NCBI GenBank assembly: GCA_936440205.1
Contig: OW387146.1
Span: forward strand, 49,776,426-49,840,425
DNA from: Lepidonotus clava
Taxonomy: Eukaryota; Annelida; Polychaeta; Phyllodocida; Polynoidae
Direction: 5' to 3'
DNA: 64,000 bases
Shown here: positions 41,062 through 51,282 of the stretch, piece after piece
Layout of the letters: the number at the start of each line of letters is the position of its first letter
How positions within the stretch are numbered: position 1 is the first letter of the stretch
Program-made: the position numbers and the translations under genes
Notes under the pieces: generated by a model
Seen by the model: only the letters and a program-made list of their open reading frames with translations
Told to the model about the DNA's origin: nothing
The model's database searches: none

Positions 41062-43674
41062 ATGTCGTCTTCGCCATCTCCACCGTCATCCCCTCATCCC
41101 CTCATCCCCTCATCCCGTGTGATAGGGGTCTTGACCGTAGTGATGGTCCAGCCTGACCAGCAAGCTGCCCAGGAATCCCAGCCACAGGCCCAGCCGGGCC
41201 CGCCGTCCCCGCAGGCCCTTGCGCCGCCAGGAGAGGACGCGGAGGACCCGCCCCAAGCCCCGCCGTCCCCGCCGTCCCCGCAGGCCCTTGCGCCGCCCGG
41301 AGAGGACGCGGAGGACCCGCCCCAAGCCCCGCCGTCCCCGCAGGCCCTTGCGCCGCCCGGAGTAGACGAGGACGACCCGCCCCAGGCCCAGCCAGTGGGC
41401 CGTGTACTGAGGCCCCGTCGCCGGCCCGAGCCCGCAGGCGACCCAGAGCCCGGGCCGAGCAGGTCCCAGGACCGCCGTGAGCTTAGGCCCCGGACTGCTC
41501 GAGGTGTAGTCCGCCGCCCCACCCCCGACTACGCCGTCCCGGGGACGAGCGGTGAACAGCGCCAACAGCGATCCCTGCGACCCAGGACAGTGACTGCCCC
41601 TCCCGCGTCTTCCTCGTCATCAGAGGACAGCCCCCCCCAGCAGGCTGAGAGAGCAAGGGGAAGAGCACGGGGGAGAGCACGGGGGAGAGGACGAGGTAAC
41701 TTGTCACCCAGGACAAGGACCAAGCGCGAGAAGGCCCTGGTTAGTTTATTGTTTACAACTTTCATGCTGCCACCTAGCGTAAATCCGAGAACCATGTAGC
41801 GGTAATCGAATGTACCAAACAAATTTCCAAAAGAGATTTAATATAAAAGTACGGCTCCTGTAACACGTACGTAGAGGCTAATACATTAACATAGATTGCA
41901 ATTAATGAGTATTTGATAAGTGAATATAAGCCCCGTTATAAAAATAGCCCATTTGGATTTATAGAAACACAAAAAAATACATTAAATCTTAAAAAGAGGT
42001 TTAATGAAATTTTGAAAAGAACTTTAATGTCGGAAAGAGGTTTAATACCACTCTGTTTTTTACAGTTGTATGCCGAGGTACGTGTGCCCCCCACCAAAAA
42101 ACAAATCCAGAGGAAGTACTACCAGCAAAACCTCAAAAGGGCACTGGACCGCGAGAAGGCAGGCATACAACCCAGGCGGTTCATAGACCGGTGTATGTAT
42201 TTTGTATTTTGGAATTATTATTATATTTTACATAATACATAATACATGTGAATACACGTGAATAATCTAAGAGCCTATGTATCGTAACCACAATTGTATC
42301 AACATAGTTCCCCTCCGTATTATTTTAGTAAAAATAATCAAATTGCCTAATTAAAACTCTTTTCAGGCCTAGCTACAGAGGTGTCTCCCCCGGTGTCACC
42401 ACCCGAGGGCCGCCACCGCCCCCACCGTCGCTTGAACTTCCACCTCCAGTATGCGGCGGGGCGACGGGGGGGGAGGGGGATGGGGTCGACAGGCTGCGTC
42501 TCAACAGGGCCCATCCGCGGCTTCACGTCGTCCAGCTCCAGCAGCAACAGCAGCAGCAGGGCAGCAAGCCCGACAGCAATACCAGAGGGGGTGTTTCACC
42601 TGACCCTAAGGCCTAGGAGACGCGGCACGGGGCGACGCACTGGGCGACACAGGGAGCAGACAAGGCGCCAGGAGCCCTCTGAGTCTGAGTCAGAGTCTCC
42701 CCCACCCCTGGAGGGAGATCCTCTGACGGAAGCGGAAGCGGAAGCGGAAGCAGCTCCCCCCCGGCGACGGGTCCGACGGAGAGTGGAGTCCTCGTCCAGC
42801 GCTCCTCCTTCTTCCCCGGAAAGACGTCCCCCCCCGCGACGGAGTGCGCGCCTGGTCCAGGCCCAGGAGCAAAGTATGTTGAAATTTAACCTCTTTTCAA
42901 AATAAAACAAAATACAAATATACTCAAACTCCACACCAGCCCACCAATTAACTAATTTATATAACTATCTTATCACTGGATCACAGATGCCGTCCTGCAG
43001 TTCCTGGCGGGACGTCAGCGTTTGCTAAACCTACATTAAACCTCTTTTCCAAAATATTTAAAAAAAAACTAGACAGGGGCACTCTACACTCTAACCCCGT
43101 CCAACCTCTCAACCTCCCACCAAATAAGTTAAATGCAGATCGTATAAAATATCATATTATATATATTATATATGTAATACTATTGCTTTGCTTTTTGCCA
43201 GCTTACCAAAAGTTTGAGGGTCTGCGGGCAGCGAGGGGGAAGAGGAGAAGCAAGCCCCAGGGTATGTATGAGGAACGCCCCCTGTTAAACTGCATTAAAA
43301 CCCCGTCCAGCTGCGACACTGATACAATTTCTTGAATAAACCTCTTTCCATAGTAGAAAAAAAAATATTGAATTGTGGCGTGTGAGAAAAGCCTGTAAAT
43401 GATAACGCTGATCAACAACAGTCTAACAATTATTAGTAATATGTCATATATTAACAATAACTATATTGCTCTGATCACAGCTGCCGTCCTGCAGTTCCTG
43501 GACCTGGAGGCCAGGGAGAGTGGGAGGGTACAGAGTGACAGTGATCCACCCAGTGAGGGAGAAGGCGAGGAGGAGGCCCCAAAGCCACCAAGCCCCCCAA
43601 GCCAGCCCCCCAAGAGCCAGTCGCCGCCCCCACCACCACCGCCTAGTGCTGGCGCAGCGGCGGTAGTTGTGTAG
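41062..43674 (+). CDS. Intron-rich Pro/Arg/Ser-rich protein of the MULE unit
   Basis: Exons with good signals: 41062-41739 (ATG; donor GTTAGT), 42066-42190 (TTTTACAG), 42367-42873 (CTTTTCAG; donor GTATGT), 43201 to about 43258, and about 43481-43674 ending in a stop. Exon 1 has a 17-22-residue repeat (PSPQALAPPGEDAEDPPQAP) and then basic LRPRT and RGRARGRARG stretches. Exon 2 is helical (KKQIQRKYYQQNLKRALDREK). Exon 3 is Ser/Glu/Arg-rich. The last exon starts AVLQFLDLEARESG and ends acidic and Pro-rich. Phases do not join everywhere, so the model is approximate. It looks like a disordered nuclear protein. The layout (low-complexity exon 1, then short helical exons) recalls the module genes at 21789 and 48381, but no clear sequence homology was seen. 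Introns carry GAGGTTTAAT motifs. Confidence 0.5.
42987..43012 (+). pseudogene. Duplicated exon start (AVLQFL)
   Basis: 'gatcacagatgccgtcctgc' near 42980 nearly repeats the acceptor and start of the last exon near 43475 ('gatcacagctgccgtcctgc'), both continuing 'agttcctgg'. It is a short exon duplication, either an alternative exon or a relic. Confidence 0.5.
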
Positions 43675-43766
43675 AGCTCCTATTTTGTACGCTCCAGTTG
43701 TACAGTTGTACAGTTACAGAATAATACAGAATAAACTTACTCTCTTGTAGACCGTTGTTTCTTGAT

Positions 43767-43955
43767 AATTTAAACTAGAGTGCTTAACTAATACAATTAA
43801 ATCTCTTTTCATTTTGATAAAAAAAAAAGAGGAGATGTACACCTGTCTCTACTACCTAAGAAAGACCTGTAATGAAATATTAAACTACTTTAATTTAAAC
43901 TAGAGTGCTTAACTATGAAATTAAATCTCTTTTCATTTTGGTAAAAAAAAAAACA
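43767..43955 (-). repeat. Right-end tandem repeat of the MULE unit
   Basis: Two copies, 124 bp apart, of 'aatttaaactagagtgcttaacta' followed by ATTAAATCTCTTTTCATTTTG and an A10-11 run (43767-43831 and 43891-43953). Read inversely each is T-run + CAAAATGAAAAGAGATTTAAT, the mirror of the left-end units. Confidence 0.75.
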
Positions 43956-44107
43956 ACTCTCTTATACTACTACCTTAACTAGACCGTGCGTTTGCCCTTG
44001 GAAGGTGTCCCTTCTAACTGCAACAGGGGCTGCAGGGCCACCAGTGGCCGCACAAGGGTCCCTGCACGCGGCAACCGAGCAGCAGCTCTCCATTTGCCTA
44101 ATGTTTA

Positions 44108-45360
44108 TATTGCAACTTAACAGGGATTAGTGAGGAGGAGACCGACGCCCTAGAGCCAAAACCCCTGTATAAACAAAGGATTACAATTAGCAAAAGGGAG
44201 AGATGGGTGGCACGCTCCTTTTCTATATCTAGAGCCGCTCAGTAAGTGCTTTGTTTTTCCATAATTTATAATTACATCATTAGATTCACACCAATTTTCA
44301 ACAGCTTTCAAAGACTTACTTACTTTATAACATGCAACCTCCTTATTCCGTGTCATCCGCATATATGTTACAATATGAATCACCCAATACATTAATAATA
44401 TTATTTATATAAATGATAAACAGCATTTGACTGATACATGAGCCTTGGATCACGCCCTTACGTACACATTTCTGTTACATGCTCTCCCAACCTTGTGACT
44501 TGACTACGACATAATAAATAATTTCTGAACCAATGAAGTACCCCATCCGAAATTCCATACATTCTCAATTTCTTTAACAAAATACCATGGTTTATAGTGT
44601 TAAAAGCTTTACTGTAATCCAGAAAACAACAACTCGAAACTTTACCAACTCTGATGTCCTCAAATAATTTCCTAGTTAAATTGAATATTGCAGTATCTGT
44701 CCCCTTATTTGGCCTGAAACCGTGTTGACAGTCTGTAAAGTAACCATTTACTTCAAAATAATTCATCATTTGCTTGTACACGCAATTCTCTAATAGCTTG
44801 CCTGGTAAACAGATATTATTCACTGGCCTCCAATTTTCAACAAACTTTTTGTTTCCATCTTTTGGTATAGGCGTCACAAACGTACATTTCCAACTAGTTG
44901 GGAAAATCCCTGTGAACAATGACTTATTTAACAAATATGTAAATTCATACAAACATATATGTAAACAATCTTTAAGGACTCTTGCAACCAGATGATTTAT
45001 TTATATCAATATCTTTTATCAAATATCCCACATCCTCAATTTCTAGAAAATCAAATTCAAATACTGTTGTTTTCTTATCCATATTCATCATGTCTTCTCG
45101 CCAATGAACACCAGAATTCGCACCAGCATCCAAACCTATATTCACATAAAAATCATTCATATAATTAGCTGCATCTACCCCAGTTGTCACATTTCCATGT
45201 GGATCATAAATACAACTTGGTCCTGCTGTTTTTTTCTTACCCAAAACCCTTTCATTAAGTGTTTTCCAAAACTTTTTAGGGTCATGTTGATTAGCCTCCA
45301 GACTATTTTTAATAACTCTAGCCTTACTGTACTTAATCAATTTCGGAACACAGGCTTAAT
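44108..45360 (-). mobile_element. LINE reverse transcriptase fragment (Jockey/CR1-like)
   Basis: Minus strand, in order: pre-RT linker (DPKKFWKTLNERV, NVTTGVDAANYMNDFY); RT palm with WKCTFVTPIPKDGN and NWRPVN; HGFRPNKGTDTAIF; FLDYSKAFNTINH (first catalytic Asp); QGSCISQMLF; YADDTE (catalytic DD); thumb with ENWCESNDVIINYGKTK. It lacks the endonuclease and the 3' end. At least two frame breaks were seen (between the linker and palm near 44970-45000, and near 44390-44460). It inserted just right of the MULE unit. Confidence 0.8.
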
Positions 45361-45613
45361 AGCAGCTATTCTGCCAATCGGTTTTATTCATTTTTACTCG
45401 TTGTTCACAGGACCACTATAGTATACCGTCCTCTGCGTACAATGATATGTGGTATTTAAAAACATGGCGTCTTTGTAAATAAAATTATATGTGATAAACA
45501 TTAAAATCATATAGTAGTTGGTTTCATGTGACCTGTACATGTGTTGATGTGTGAGTGAAATTTACCAGTATTATAGGACAAATCGAAATACCTAACTATC
45601 AAATGCGCGAAAT

Positions 45614-45620
45614 TATAAAA
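45614..45620 (+). promoter_or_regulatory. TATA box of fusogen copy 2
   Basis: TATAAAA at the position equivalent to the TATA-like box of copy 1, followed by similar leader sequence. Confidence 0.5.
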
Positions 45621-45638
45621 GCGGGGAAATTCTAATCA

Positions 45639-47233
45639 TTGCTTGGTGCGCGAAAATTTAGATGCTCGAATATATTTACATTCACAGTAGCTAAATTAAT
45701 GATTTCGTACCTATACCTAGAGGCGGCACGACCTGTTACCTTGGACATGGGGAGATGGTGTGGTGGATTTGGGTGGGGGGCGACGGCCGCCAAGGCTCTA
45801 TTTGGTACTGCCACGCTCGATGACTTAACTCCACAGAAGGTTTTCAACCAACAATTGGCTCATGCGGACCAGATGACTGCCGACGAACTCATATTCCTTG
45901 ATGAGAAAATTACTGCAGTACTGCAGGTAGTAGACTCTAGCCTGGAACTGCAACTTCGCGCCTCTTTAGAAAACAAGGATTTTACATTTACAATATTTCC
46001 AAAGGACTCCAATCTTACATGACCACCCAGGATTACATTGTAGGGTAATTGCACGACTTCCAAGAACTGCACCTGCTCCATTATCAACTGGATTACTCCA
46101 TTGCCACTCTTGTACAGGATATTCGCAACCTACAGGATAATAAGCTGAGTCCTTCATTGATAACTGATACCGAAATGAACAAGATCCGCAAGCTTTTTCT
46201 GTCCAAAACAAATAATTCAAAGGTTCACATCCCTAATACTGTCGACATGTATAAGAGTGTAGCTGTTCATGGGGTACCGACCCTTCATGGTAATATGCTC
46301 AAAATATTTTTAAAGGTTCCTATTATGTCTTTTGACCAGATGTTTAAGGTTCTTAAGGTTAACTCATTTCCTTTGGCTTTCCATGGGCATTTTACTTGAC
46401 TCACACACTCCCCGGCTTATTTACTAATTTCTCCAACACATTACACATTGTCTTCAAACCCCAAACTAGACGAGTGCTATTTGCAGTTTTGCCAATATGA
46501 CTTTGCACTTAGAAGCATCTCACTAACGTCATGCCTAATGGCAATATACCTACGCGATCACGCGTCCGTGAAACAACTTTGTGATTTTAAACTGTTTATT
46601 CAACCGAGTTTCAGAATGTCAAATATTGAAGTGTTTACAACTGGGACTTACATGTTGTTGCACATAGACGAAGTCAATATAACCTGTCCAAATGGGACGA
46701 CAACCCACCCCGGATGTGAGTCATGCGTTCGCGCGTTTCAATGTGGCTGCTCTGTGAAAGCAAACGAATGGAGCATTCCAAGATCTAATGTCAACTGTCT
46801 TCCTCGCACTCAAGGTCCTCTACGTACTGTGTATTCGGTAAACTTGGCCAGTCTCCAGCACCTGAATGTGTCACTCAGCAAATTGGTCAGTCCAGACCAT
46901 TTTTATGCAAAACCGTTTGCAATCCTACCCCTCAGCACGGAGATGAGACGTCGCCAGGAAAACCTGTTTGCGCAGGCAAAGCAGAATTTTGTTTCCCTCA
47001 AAACTTACATGGAGGAAATGAAAATGAACACCGAGGAGTTCAAAAAACATCGGGCAGAGCTGGACCTTTTGAATCCTTCTATTGATTCTGCTGGGGTGCA
47101 TAGCATGGTGGACAGAATACGCTTTGGACTAACCTTTGTTTTAATACCGATAACGTTTGTGCTGTTGTTAATTTTACATGTAATACAACGGCGGCTAGAA
47201 CGTGCATGTGCCGTGAAGGCTGTTTCTGTATAA
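45639..47233 (+). pseudogene. F-type envelope fusion glycoprotein, copy 2 (broken fossil)
   Basis: Clearly homologous to the fusogen at 18177-20039. It shares the LFGTATLDDL fusion-peptide end, the helical region, the Cys-rich TTTHPGCESCVRAFQCGC block and the C-terminal transmembrane segment with basic tail. By eye the C-terminal half is about two-thirds identical to copy 1. The N-terminal part is shorter and poorly preserved. It looks broken, with about two or three breaks. Same orientation as copy 1 and followed by the same two partner genes. Confidence 0.8.
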
Positions 47234-47789
47234 ATAACACCCTGTTTAAGTAATTTGTTCTGCATTATCTGAAAGTGTATGCGTGTGCAAAGAGTTCCGC
47301 ATTTAATTTGGAATTAATGCATATATTTATAACCAGGAACGATATATAAACAATGTAATGGTTTGGCCACACTGTGTAGTTGATCGGGGTCAATGCAAAG
47401 AACATCCTATGGTTTAGGACTAATTTGGAATTAATAACTGATCATAATAACACCCACAACTAGTGAACTAGGTTCACAGGTCACATGAAACCTTTTTTTT
47501 GTTACAATGTTGCAATAAAACGCGAAATCAGGACCTCATTCTAAACAAGTTGTGTTTATTTTCAAACCAGTTTATTCAGATAACGCACTTTGTTTCCAAT
47601 AAAAAAAACTTCAGCAAATGGAAACAGTGGGTTACAGAACTAAAACTTCCAGGCTACCGCCGCAACTACCAGACCGTCTTAAATAAACACGCTCTTAAGC
47701 TTGTTATTTGGTAATTGGTTGACTGGTTTCGAGCAGCTCATACAAAACTGCCACCCAAGCCACACGGTCGAGGCCAGAACCAACAACTC

Positions 47790-47879
47790 ATTCAGACAAG
47801 TAGTAGTCTGGATTGGGTTGGTAGGGAATGGTTTCGCCGTTGCGCAGGCTAGTATTAAGCAGGGCGTCCATGTCCATGG
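47790..47879 (-). pseudogene. Remnant of the small membrane-protein gene (module copy 2)
   Basis: The minus strand begins MDMDALLNTSLRN, matching MAMDIERLLNASLRL of the gene at 21089. The upstream block 'gaccagtgtaggcaggcata' and 'tttgtacccc' is shared too. The rest is not recognisable. It looks broken. Confidence 0.5.
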
Positions 47880-48380
47880 TGACTAGGTTGTGTCTGAGAC
47901 CAGTGTAGGCAGGCATATTTGTACCCCTTGACTGCCGGGTGACCCTACCTGTACGACTGGGGAAGGGGGCTTCATCCAGTCACGGAGCACAACTGGCTTT
48001 AGGGCTCTAGTCACTGTCTCTTTGGTGGCTTCTCCGGAAGAAGTTCAAGCGATCACACTCAGTGGACAGACGTAGGGGCACCGGGTTTCCATCAGAAAGG
48101 GAATGGCGGTGCCCGATGATTGGGGTGGTTTCCTCTTGTCAACTCCAAGGTCACACCTTCCCGAGTAATGTTGGCATCAAAGAACACACTAGCCCGTTCT
48201 TTAAAGTGTTTTCTTCACCAGCCCTCTCGTTTACACAGTCCCTGTATGCGCGCCACATCTCCCGACTGACGGGGCTTCCCTCAGTCGAATGTGTGGTGAT
48301 TTCCTTTTGTCTCCAAGGCACGTGCCCACCACAGTTGGCCGGTCGCCCGTGGGTACAAATACCCAGGAAGAACTGGCACA
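47880..48380. promoter_or_regulatory. Divergent promoter region of module 2
   Basis: 500 bp between the membrane-protein start and the intron-rich gene. TATA-like boxes are TACAAATA on both sides (about 47920 minus; 48354-48361 plus). Confidence 0.4.
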
Positions 48381-51282
48381 ATGTCACTCTCGGAACTACC
48401 AGCAAAGAGAACATATAACCAACCAGATCACCTGGAATACTCTGCTGTGTCAGAGACTGGTACTGATTTCTCATACCAGCAGGCCGCTTTCAGCAACAGC
48501 CAGCCGACCGGCGGATCTACGGGCAGCGGTCAGCCGACCAGGGCATGCAGCAGCCAGCCCTCTGTCCCTTCCACCAGCAGAGGTGAAGTAATTGATGCGG
48601 CAGGTGTCCAAGAATTGCTCGACTGCGCCACCCAGGAAGCCGACGAGAGGACCAAGGCGGACATGCAGGAGGAGATCAAGAGGACTGTGGCTGATGCCGT
48701 GGCTGATGCCGTGGCTGATGCCGTGGCCGATGCCGTGGCTGATGCCGTGGCTGATGCCGTGGCTGATGCCGTGGCTGATGCCGTGGCTGAAGCAATGGCC
48801 AAAGTCCCCGCTCGAGCACCAAAACGTGCCTGAACGCCCCTGACGATTAAGGAAGTCAGCATGAGTATATATATATTCCTCTTGCTCGCCAAGGACCTAG
48901 TGCCATTAGCTTCATAAAAAGTTGAGCTATACTTAAAATATACACAATATCGGTGAAATGTTGGAAACCTTTTCTATGGTTGTTTTTCACGCTTCCCTTC
49001 ACGCTTAATAATCACGTGCACCCGCTTTTTCCTGGTCCACCCCAATGAAAAATAATCACAATTTCCTTTGTTAACTTATTCCAGCGTGGGATCCGCAACA
49101 ACTACAAGGTGCAGGCTTCAGAACACAAAAACTTGAAGTTCGACGTGTCAGAAGGGTGGGTTTTGGTGTTTGTGGTGGTTTAATAGTATATCCATTATCT
49201 GTTTAGTCCCATTGTTTAAATAAGTTTTCCGTCTATTGAGCAATTGATTTACATATTATTATTTTTGTTCAATCAGTAAGTTTTTGAAATCAACAAATCA
49301 AGAGACCCCAGATGCCGAATTATGTTGCCTTTATATTTCCACTATTAAATTAATGCAACTAATTGAAATGGCCATCCAAGAGCATTCCCTTATCACCATT
49401 TATATTGATTTTCGATTTGGCTTGTTCCAAGTAATTTCACAATGGTACCCTTTTCAGTGCGAAGTTTACCGACCCCCACAACCAGAGAGTGGCTCGTAGT
49501 GTGCTCTCTGACGTCCAGGTGGGCTTTCCTGAGTACAGCCGGGAAGACATACTGAGTAAGTATTGTAGCAGATAATAACTTTAAGTTTCATTAATATTAT
49601 TAGTGTATGCTTTACTTCTAAGTAATAACATGCAGATGATTCACTCTCTAATATACCAGGCCGTAACGCGTTGAACCTTTCCTTCAATCTAAACCCGGGT
49701 GTTTAACTATTTTTCAGACTCGTGCAGGGCACACTTCACGATACAATACACTAGGGCCCGCCAAGAGCGTAATGGACTTCTTCGTCGTAGTAGGTGAACG
49801 TGGGGGGGTCTTCCTAGGACGACGGCTACCGCAACAATGGATGCATTCACCCAAAGTTACCACTCTAGACCTTTGTGCCTCTCTTTCAGCTAGTGATCTG
49901 ATTGGTTGAAATGGTCAGTTTACCCCCTGCTTGTCTTTGGAACAATCCCAAAATGTTTAAGCTGGCGGTAGGTGCTGCCACCTGGTGTCCGGTGGGAAAA
50001 GGGTACTCACTTCATGAACCAATATAAGAGAACACTGCTGGGTAGTGTCCCTGGGGGCCAAACTGCCGGTTAGGCAGGGGCTCTAGCTTGACATGTTTAT
50101 GTTAAGCTATCAGGGGGTCATTGGTACGGTTTCAGTGCATTACCTCATCAGGCCGTGTATAAAGTATGCGGTGTCCACAATATAGGGATCTTAAATTGGT
50201 ATGAAGACGGGGTCCAGGTAGGGGGAGGGTCCAAATTCCAATTTGAAGATGTATGTGTGTGGTTGGTGGTGGTATGAGAGGCGACTTCTTCGTCGTAGGA
50301 AGAAGAGGTCACTTATGCAACATCATCGGGGCGAGGTTGGTTTTGTTTAACACTGTGGTTAGAATGTCTCACGTGGCTATGGAATTGGTTGTTCTATTTA
50401 ATGATTTAATCATTACATATATAAATAAATTTAGAAAAGTACTACATGTCCCTCTGGTGGGTGTAAAGTGTGGACCCTTAACCCTTTCAAGACTCCACAA
50501 AATGTTCAAGTAATACACAAAAGGACACCAATTTTCATAAGGAATATCCCCAAAAGACGCCACAAAGTTTGAAATCAGACCAATAACAAGATAAAATGTG
50601 AATAGAAATAATTATTTCCAAATGGCAATTGTTAGAGATTGCATAATATGGACCATTTCAGTTTTTTGAAATAGGAAAATATGTATTTGATATATTTTGA
50701 GCATCAAAATTACAATATTGAGATATTTGCCATGTATCTCTCAGGCATCTGTCGTCTAGGCCTGGTGATGCCTGAGAGATACAGGTGTCAATAGGTGGTG
50801 ATGCCTGTGAGATACTGGCGTCATTAAAGGGTTAAAGGGACCGATATTAAGTAAATTTGCCAGGTATTTTGGACAAATTTTTTAAAATTACAATCCATTA
50901 ATACAGGTCCACTAATCCTTTTCAGAAAATTTGTCGACGAGTGGCCGCCCTGGATATAACAGACTGGGACGCGGCAAAGAGTGAGCAGGTCAAGAAGGTC
51001 TTGACTGTGGATTACACCAGCGGGGAAGACCACGACCCCACCGATGAGACAAGGACCCGCATCATACTGCCGTTGGTCTGGGAGAGCCCCGAACTGACAG
51101 AGGTCAAGGCTGAGCTGAACCTCCTCGAATGCAAGATGGCCCAGGCACGGACGCTCGGGGCCTGGTTGCTGACTAAGAGGTCTGAGAGCCCAAACCCAAA
51201 ACGCCCAAACCCCCAGCCGGTGTGCCCAAGTGGACGGTGTGCCAGCCTCCCCAGACCAACGGTGAACCCGCAGTTTAGATGA
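48381..51282 (+). CDS. Intron-rich module protein, copy 2
   Basis: Exon-like segments: 48381 to about 48830, 49085-49155, 49458-49554, 49718-49793 and 50926-51282, most with good splice signals. Exon 1 is Ser/Gln/Thr-rich with a helix (VQELLDCATQEADERTKADM) and a VADA repeat. Later exons match copy 1 in order: KFTDPHNQRVARSVLSDV…SREDIL against GIKHPDNVAIIKAIVDNV…PREEVL, and LTVDYTSGED…LVWESPEL against LTPDYTSDEE…LVWESDEL. The C-terminal exon is the best conserved and is probably the functional core. No family was recognised. It is treated as part of the virus-like module and may carry about one break. AATAAA is at 51854-51859. Confidence 0.6.
48678..48797 (+). repeat. 12-bp tandem repeat encoding VADA
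   Basis: About ten units of 'gtggctgatgcc' inside exon 1 of the module gene. It would extend the preceding helix as an Ala/Val/Asp repeat. The units are nearly identical, so expansion is recent. Confidence 0.8.
49794..50925 (+). other. Long last intron of module gene copy 2
   Basis: Holds short frames without signature, a stem-loop at 50734-50782 and a TTTTCAG acceptor. No nested gene was recognised. Confidence 0.45.
50734..50815. repeat. 15-bp inverted repeat plus a third direct arm
   Basis: GTATCTCTCAGGCAT (50734-50748) is the exact inverse of 50768-50782. A third copy of the right arm with one change lies at 50801-50815. It may be a small hairpin element in the intron. Confidence 0.6.

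Larger units (their letters stand above)
35892..43929. repeat. Scattered GAGGTTTAAT motif array
   Basis: Exact copies, + strand: 35892, 36010, 37164, 37182, 37205, 38931, 40138, 40744, 41996, 42037. Exact copies, - strand: 38806, 38944, 40725, 43035. Near copies: 36133, 38793, 40899, 40940, 41833, 42019, 42884, 43335, 43796, 43920. Most are preceded by AAAA. Three sites form inverted pairs (38793/38806, 38931/38944, 40725/40744). Chance expectation for a 10-mer on both strands of 8 kb is about 0.015. They lie in intergenic DNA, introns and one 5' leader, not in coding exons. Confidence 0.85.
35834..43955. mobile_element. MULE-type composite element with several cargo genes
   Basis: About 8.1 kb bounded by arrays of T-run plus (A)AAAGAG[GA]TTTAAT. 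There are three direct units at the left (motifs at 35892, 36010, 36133; spacing about 118-123 bp) and two inverted units at the right (43796, 43920; spacing 124 bp), so the ends behave as inverted repeats. Inside are a FLYWCH-MULE transposase (-), an overlapping acidic frame (-), two stem-loop-ended genes (36760-36257 - and 40157-40627 +), and an intron-rich Pro/Arg-rich gene (+). Exact outer edges and the 8-10-bp duplication expected for MULEs were not found. I infer one element because the GAGGTTTAAT motif occurs throughout and nowhere else I saw. Confidence 0.55.

Noticed and set aside
41094-41565. Gly/Arg-rich antisense frames under the Pro-rich exon
   Set aside because: Antisense shadow of a repetitive Pro/Ala/Glu coding exon.
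42361-42376. Third histone-type stem-loop at 'ctcttttcaggcct'
   Set aside because: The flanks do not pair into a 6-bp stem. It is a splice acceptor of the Pro/Arg-rich gene.
48530-48892. Ala/Thr/Ser-repeat protein on the minus strand
   Set aside because: Antisense reading of the 12-bp VADA repeat.
18177-51282. Polinton/Maverick or herpes-like element
   Set aside because: No protein-primed DNA polymerase, retroviral-type integrase, packaging ATPase or major capsid signature was recognised, so no such assignment is made.
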